64,000 nucleotides of DNA from Deltaproteobacteria bacterium (GTDB lineage: Bacteria > Acidobacteriota > Thermoanaerobaculia > Multivoradales > JAHZIX01). The stretch is from NCBI GenBank assembly GCA_022601195.1, contig JAHZIX010000005.1:186001-250000 (forward strand), read 5' to 3'. This document shows positions 60,626 to 64,000 of this stretch, one piece after another. A program made the translations under genes and the position numbers. The notes under the pieces were generated by a model. The model had not been told where the DNA came from. It ran no database searches and worked only from the letters and a program-made list of their open reading frames with translations. Every line of letters starts with the position of its first letter. The stretch's first letter is position 1.

Positions 60626-62563
60626 CTACTTACAGGTCTTGCCGCCGGAGGGGCCTTTGCACTTGTTGGAGCAGCATTGGCTGTTCGAGGTGCAGGAGGT
60701 TCCCACTGGGAAGCAACTACCGCCGCCGCAATCCGGGTCGGCGCTGTCGATGAGGCCGTCACAGTCATTGTCCTGACCGTCGTTACAGCTCATCTCGGAA
60801 GGCTCCGTGGGAGTACAGCTGACGCAGTTGGAGGGCAGAGAGAAGGACTCGGTGATGGTGACTCGTTGGCCGCGGATCCGCGAGCTGGAGCCATCGCCGA
60901 TGCCGGAAGCGGCGAAAGCTTCCCAGATCAGACATTCGTTACCGGAGCCGGTGGCTGCCTGAAGAATGCCGTCTCGCATGTCTCCCATGTCGGGGCCGGA
61001 AGGGGTGAAGTTCATGCCGCCGACGATGTAGTCGAACAAGGTGTCCTGGGACACTCCATTCTGCTGAAAGATCTGGTGCATACGCCAACAGGTGGCGGCG
61101 TAGATCTCGCCGTCGAAATGAACGCTGTTACCGGTGAAGTCGCCGTAGGTACGTGGGTAGTTGGTGTAGGGGGCACTACGAATACCGTCTGGATCCTGGG
61201 TGGAGTACTCGCCTACCGTGTCGTCGTCGTTGACAAGGATGGCCAGGCAATCGCTCATGCCTTCACCAATGGCTCCAGACATGGGGCCACTCATGTTTCC
61301 GATCATCCGCCAGGTCAAGCCATGGCCGTATTCGTGCCAAATGATGTCGGAGTCCACGTCGCCGTCCCGGTCCGGGTTGGGGGCAGTCCATAGAAACATT
61401 TGCATGCGTCCGGGGCTGCCGTCGTTAGGAGTCGAGAAGTTGGCATTGTTCGTGCCACTGCCGTCCTGGGCCTCAGCGTTGACCGCATCGTTGCCGTTGC
61501 CACCGTTGCCGAAGTTGTTGTTCTGAAAATTCCCCGCTGACTCGGTGAAGCCATGGCTGTAGAGCTTGTCGTGAATGACGTTGTTGAAATAGAACAGGTT
61601 CTGTACCGCTACCGCTTGATTGGTGGCGGTAGTGGGGGCCTGGCCGAGATTGGCAGAAGCCAGGAAGTCACCACTGGACACGGCGGAGCCGCCGCTATCG
61701 GGAGAGTTGTTGGCGTCCCGGTCGAGGTAGGCGTGGACGTTATTGCCGGAGATGTTGACGGTGGTCTGACTACCGCTCAACCAACCGGATGGGGATTCGG
61801 TGTTGCCCGCGCCGGGGCCGGAGACAACGGTCTGGTTAGTGGTGCCCGGGTGGTCCGGGAAGATGCGATAGGAGTCTTCGTTGGTGCGCAGCTCGGTGCT
61901 CAGAACCAGCCCGTTGCCGTCGACGAGGGTGTAGTGAAGGAGATTGGCACGGTTGGTCCAGGTTTCCACGAGGAAGCCCTCGTTCATGCCAGCAGCGACC
62001 GGGATAGCTACCCGGGTGACGTTGGGGGCGCGAAAGAACGACTCCCCGGGAGTGTAAGTCACGGTGTTTCCGTAGCTCTCCAGCTCCTGGGTTTGGTTGG
62101 CCAAGCCCGGGTGGAGATGCGTGAGGGCGGCCTGCAGGGCGTCCTGGGCGGTGACTCGAGCTGGGCGAACTCCCTCTTCCGGAATCTTGGCGATGTTCTC
62201 GATGAGGTGAACCAATTCACCATCGGCGTTGAGGGTGGCCTTGACGTAGGTACCGAAGACGTTCAATCCGGAGACCATTTGGCCCGACTTGATGTGAGTC
62301 AGCCCGGTCGCTTCGATGCGTTGCTCGGTGATGGTGACCAAGGAGCTTACAGTGGCGAGACTTTGTCGTTCGCCCTGGAAAAACTTGGCGACAACCTGTT
62401 CGGGGGCAGCGTCAGAAGGAAGGCTCAAGGGAGCACCTCCAGGAGCAGCGACCACTCTCGCTTCCCGCGCCTGGTGAGCCGTCGCCAGGTCCGCTGCGGA
62501 AGCGGTGCTCGCTACGCCAGCGACCACAAGAAGCCCGATCGAAACATACTTCAGATACCTCAT
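60626..62563 (-). CDS. Secreted M36 metallopeptidase with Cys-rich cystine-knot-like tail
   Basis: A 645-residue preproprotein; ATG 62563 follows AGGAGG. Signal peptide about 1-23, then a PepSY/FTP propeptide (to about 220) and M36 catalytic domain with HEYGHGLTWRM near residue 409 and the downstream GEGMSD. Unlike the enzyme at 10251 it has no PA insertion. The C-terminus has DNDCDGLIDSADPDC (a MopE-like metal-binding Asp/Cys segment) followed by six cysteines spaced C-x6-C-x5-CC-x3-C-x8-C (loops FPVGTS, TSNSQ, SNK), the layout of inhibitor cystine knots. The tail could anchor, stabilise or inhibit the enzyme; this is inference. Confidence 0.93.
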   Translation of the reverse strand: MRYLKYVSIGLLVVAGVASTASAADLATAHQAREARVVAAPGGAPLSLPSDAAPEQVVAKFFQGERQSLATVSSLVTITEQRIEATGLTHIKSGQMVSGLNVFGTYVKATLNADGELVHLIENIAKIPEEGVRPARVTAQDALQAALTHLHPGLANQTQELESYGNTVTYTPGESFFRAPNVTRVAIPVAAGMNEGFLVETWTNRANLLHYTLVDGNGLVLSTELRTNEDSYRIFPDHPGTTNQTVVSGPGAGNTESPSGWLSGSQTTVNISGNNVHAYLDRDANNSPDSGGSAVSSGDFLASANLGQAPTTATNQAVAVQNLFYFNNVIHDKLYSHGFTESAGNFQNNNFGNGGNGNDAVNAEAQDGSGTNNANFSTPNDGSPGRMQMFLWTAPNPDRDGDVDSDIIWHEYGHGLTWRMIGNMSGPMSGAIGEGMSDCLAILVNDDDTVGEYSTQDPDGIRSAPYTNYPRTYGDFTGNSVHFDGEIYAATCWRMHQIFQQNGVSQDTLFDYIVGGMNFTPSGPDMGDMRDGILQAATGSGNECLIWEAFAASGIGDGSSSRIRGQRVTITESFSLPSNCVSCTPTEPSEMSCNDGQDNDCDGLIDSADPDCGGGSCFPVGTSCTSNSQCCSNKCKGPSGGKTCK

Positions 62564-63149
62564 TCTTTAGAAACCTCCTAAGATTGACTTGAAAGCCAAA
62601 ACGTCTCAGATTGCACGCGCACTGCCCGTAGAAACACCGACCCCAAGGTCTGGGATCGAGTTTTACGGAGCTTTTTGGGGAGCGCTTTCATCCAGTTGTT
62701 CGTTGAAGAAGCAAGGGGTGTGCCAGCGGTGCTCCTATCTCTATGTAGTTGCAGCGGAACCGTTTAGCGAAATACAGAAAATACCGTGAGAGGGAATGAA
62801 CTAAGCAAATGGTGGGAAGTCATCAAATGATGACTTCGAGTTGTGGCCCCCTGGTCAGTTGGCCTAGCCTTTCCTTCTCAGCGAATTCGTCGCGAGGCAT
62901 TGGAGATGCCGGGAGATCCAAGGAAGAAGATGATTTCTGCGCCGCAGGCATAGTGACACTCTGTCGAGGAGCAGAATCGCCGTCTGACGCGGGAGATTCA
63001 GGTAGATACGGGGCCGCAGCAGAAGATTGGTGAGAAAGAAGGGCTAGAGAATGCCATCTGAGCGGGTGACTTTCACCGGCCACCGAAAGGCTGTTCTGGT
63101 TTGTTTGGAACTAGAAAGGAGTTAGAGAGATGATCCCTGGTGGCTGTGT
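62564..63149. other. Long intergenic region without a recognised gene
   Basis: About 590 bases upstream of the M36 gene. AT-richer near 62740-62830. A short frame at 62809-63033 (74 codons) has no ribosome binding site or motif and is not called. Promoter for the minus-strand peptidase gene is expected close to 62570-62650. Confidence 0.4.
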
Positions 63150-64000
63150 CTACAGGTCCACTAAGGGTAGCTTGCGAGTTACGGTAGCCACGTACCAGCG
63201 CTCGACGCTCTCTTTGACCAACCCGGCCGCGGACCCTTCGAGGGGGACTCCCAGCACGATGCCGGTGGCGTCTCCTCCCCCCAGGGAGACCAACAAACCC
63301 AAGTCTCGAGGTTGGAATGGCTTGGGCGGCCGGCCGATGATCTCATCACTCAATGCAGTTGCCACGTAGGCGCCTTGGCGCAGGGCGACGGCGGCAGTGG
63401 CCGGGAGAGGATCGCCGTCGACTTCGAAAGTGATGGCATCTCCAATGGCGTAGATTTCCGGGTAGGCTTCGAGCCGCAGGCGGTCATCTACCCGCAACTT
63501 GCCGCGGCCATCTACCTCGAAGCCGCTGCTAGCAAGCAAGGGGTTCCCCTGAATACCGCCGGACCAGATCACCGTGCGGCAGGGGAACCTCTCCCCAGCG
63601 AAGTTGATGCCCTCCGGGTCGACGCCCTCGAGTGGGCAGTCGCAGCGAACATCAATGCCCTTCCGGCCGAGTACTGAGGCCGCTTTTTCGCCCATGGAGG
63701 GGGTGCAGTCCTGGAGCAATCCAGGCCCTGCCTCCAGGAGCAGGAGATGGATCTCGCTCACGGGCACTCCGTGAGAGTCCGCCAGACCGGTGACCCAGTG
63801 AGCGATCTCTCCGGCGATTTGGCAACCGGTAGATCCGCCGCCGACCACAGCGATGCGTAGCCAAGACTGTCGGATGACAGGGTCAGTGGCCTGGCCGGCG
63901 TTGGCGAAGGCTTGTTGAAGATGATCCCGCAAGTGAATCGCGTCCTGCCACCAACGCAGGGGGAGGGAATGCTCCCGGAGTCCCGGGATAGGTGGGGTGG
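63150..64000 (-). CDS. NDH-2-like FAD pyridine nucleotide oxidoreductase, 5' partial
   Basis: C-terminal 282 residues; the frame is open to the right edge, so the start is outside. The second (NADH-binding) Rossmann motif is IAVVGGGSTGCQIAGEIAHW. Preceding PGLREHSLPLRWWQDAIHLR fits the linker in type II NADH dehydrogenases. The FAD-binding end is IYAIGDAITFEVDGDPLPAT. Blocks VIWSGGIQGNPLL and LDGRGKLRV-like DGRGKLRVDDRLRL support NDH-2/FAD-dependent oxidoreductase assignment. Probably oxidises NADH without proton pumping, peripheral on the inner membrane. Confidence 0.87.
   Translation of the reverse strand, partial: TPPIPGLREHSLPLRWWQDAIHLRDHLQQAFANAGQATDPVIRQSWLRIAVVGGGSTGCQIAGEIAHWVTGLADSHGVPVSEIHLLLLEAGPGLLQDCTPSMGEKAASVLGRKGIDVRCDCPLEGVDPEGINFAGERFPCRTVIWSGGIQGNPLLASSGFEVDGRGKLRVDDRLRLEAYPEIYAIGDAITFEVDGDPLPATAAVALRQGAYVATALSDEIIGRPPKPFQPRDLGLLVSLGGGDATGIVLGVPLEGSAAGLVKESVERWYVATVTRKLPLVDL

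Noticed and set aside
61553-62581. 342-codon plus-strand frame opposite the second M36 gene
   Set aside because: Gly/Val-rich antisense shadow; the minus-strand frame encodes a complete M36 peptidase with signal peptide and ribosome binding site.

Overview
The window looks like a chromosomal segment of an Acidobacteriota bacterium, most likely the Thermoanaerobaculia/Holophagae side. The reasons are an ECF sigma factor of the acidobacterial type paired with a TPR-tailed Ser/Thr kinase, two proteins of the 'VWFA-related acidobacterial' kind (one with a GWxTD-like N-terminal region), secreted proteins ending in a FADGFESGDTSAW-type motif, moderately high GC, and many exported metallopeptidases. 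This assignment is inferred from gene content. I saw no rRNA, tRNA, CRISPR array, IS element or prophage.

Layout. 0-8 kb: a PuuD-like membrane protein entering from the left edge, a two-gene matrixin module (1795-4061), and a sigma/kinase pair. 7.6-17.3 kb: a thrombospondin-3 repeat protein, an unknown exported protein, an M36 peptidase with a PxKF tail, and a two-gene VWA operon. 17.3-29.4 kb: a second copy of the matrixin module (with ChW repeats), an exported beta-propeller-like protein carrying the FADGFESGDTSAW tail, a minus-strand cluster (SGNH hydrolase, ankyrin protein, PQQ-type propeller), a Crp/Fnr regulator and a MATE exporter. 29.5-32.5 kb: the most striking region, a tandem array of six small exported cysteine-rich peptide genes in units of about 500 bp. 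32.6-42.2 kb: DUF2071, M23, M14, a YdbL-like lipoprotein, an unknown exported protein and a giant YdbH/AsmA-like protein. 42.3-57.8 kb: mainly housekeeping and metabolic genes (ArfB, two PaaI thioesterases flanking a CHASE-PAS-GGDEF-EAL protein, a TMTC-like membrane protein, a polysaccharide deacetylase, two PLP enzymes, an FMN reductase, a C45-type Ntn hydrolase, MsrA, DinB). 58-64 kb: an unknown exported protein, an NtrC-type regulator, a second M36 peptidase with a knottin-like tail, and an NDH-2-like fragment running off the right edge.

Main observation. Five of the six peptides in the 29.6-32.5 kb array have the cysteine spacing C-x6-C-x5-C-x3-C-x1-C, followed by x3-C-C. The first five cysteines and the Pro after the first Cys match plant squash-type (I7 family) cystine-knot trypsin inhibitors. 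Signal peptides are strongly conserved while the inter-cysteine loops vary, an Arg commonly sits just before the Cys domain, and three members end in a Gly-rich tail with a terminal Asp. The spacers between genes carry hairpins, two of which differ by a compensatory base-pair change. Separately, the second M36 peptidase ends in C-x6-C-x5-CC-x3-C-x8-C, the spacing of toxin-type inhibitor cystine knots. With six zinc peptidases in the same 64 kb, a peptidase/knottin relationship is a reasonable but unproven hypothesis.
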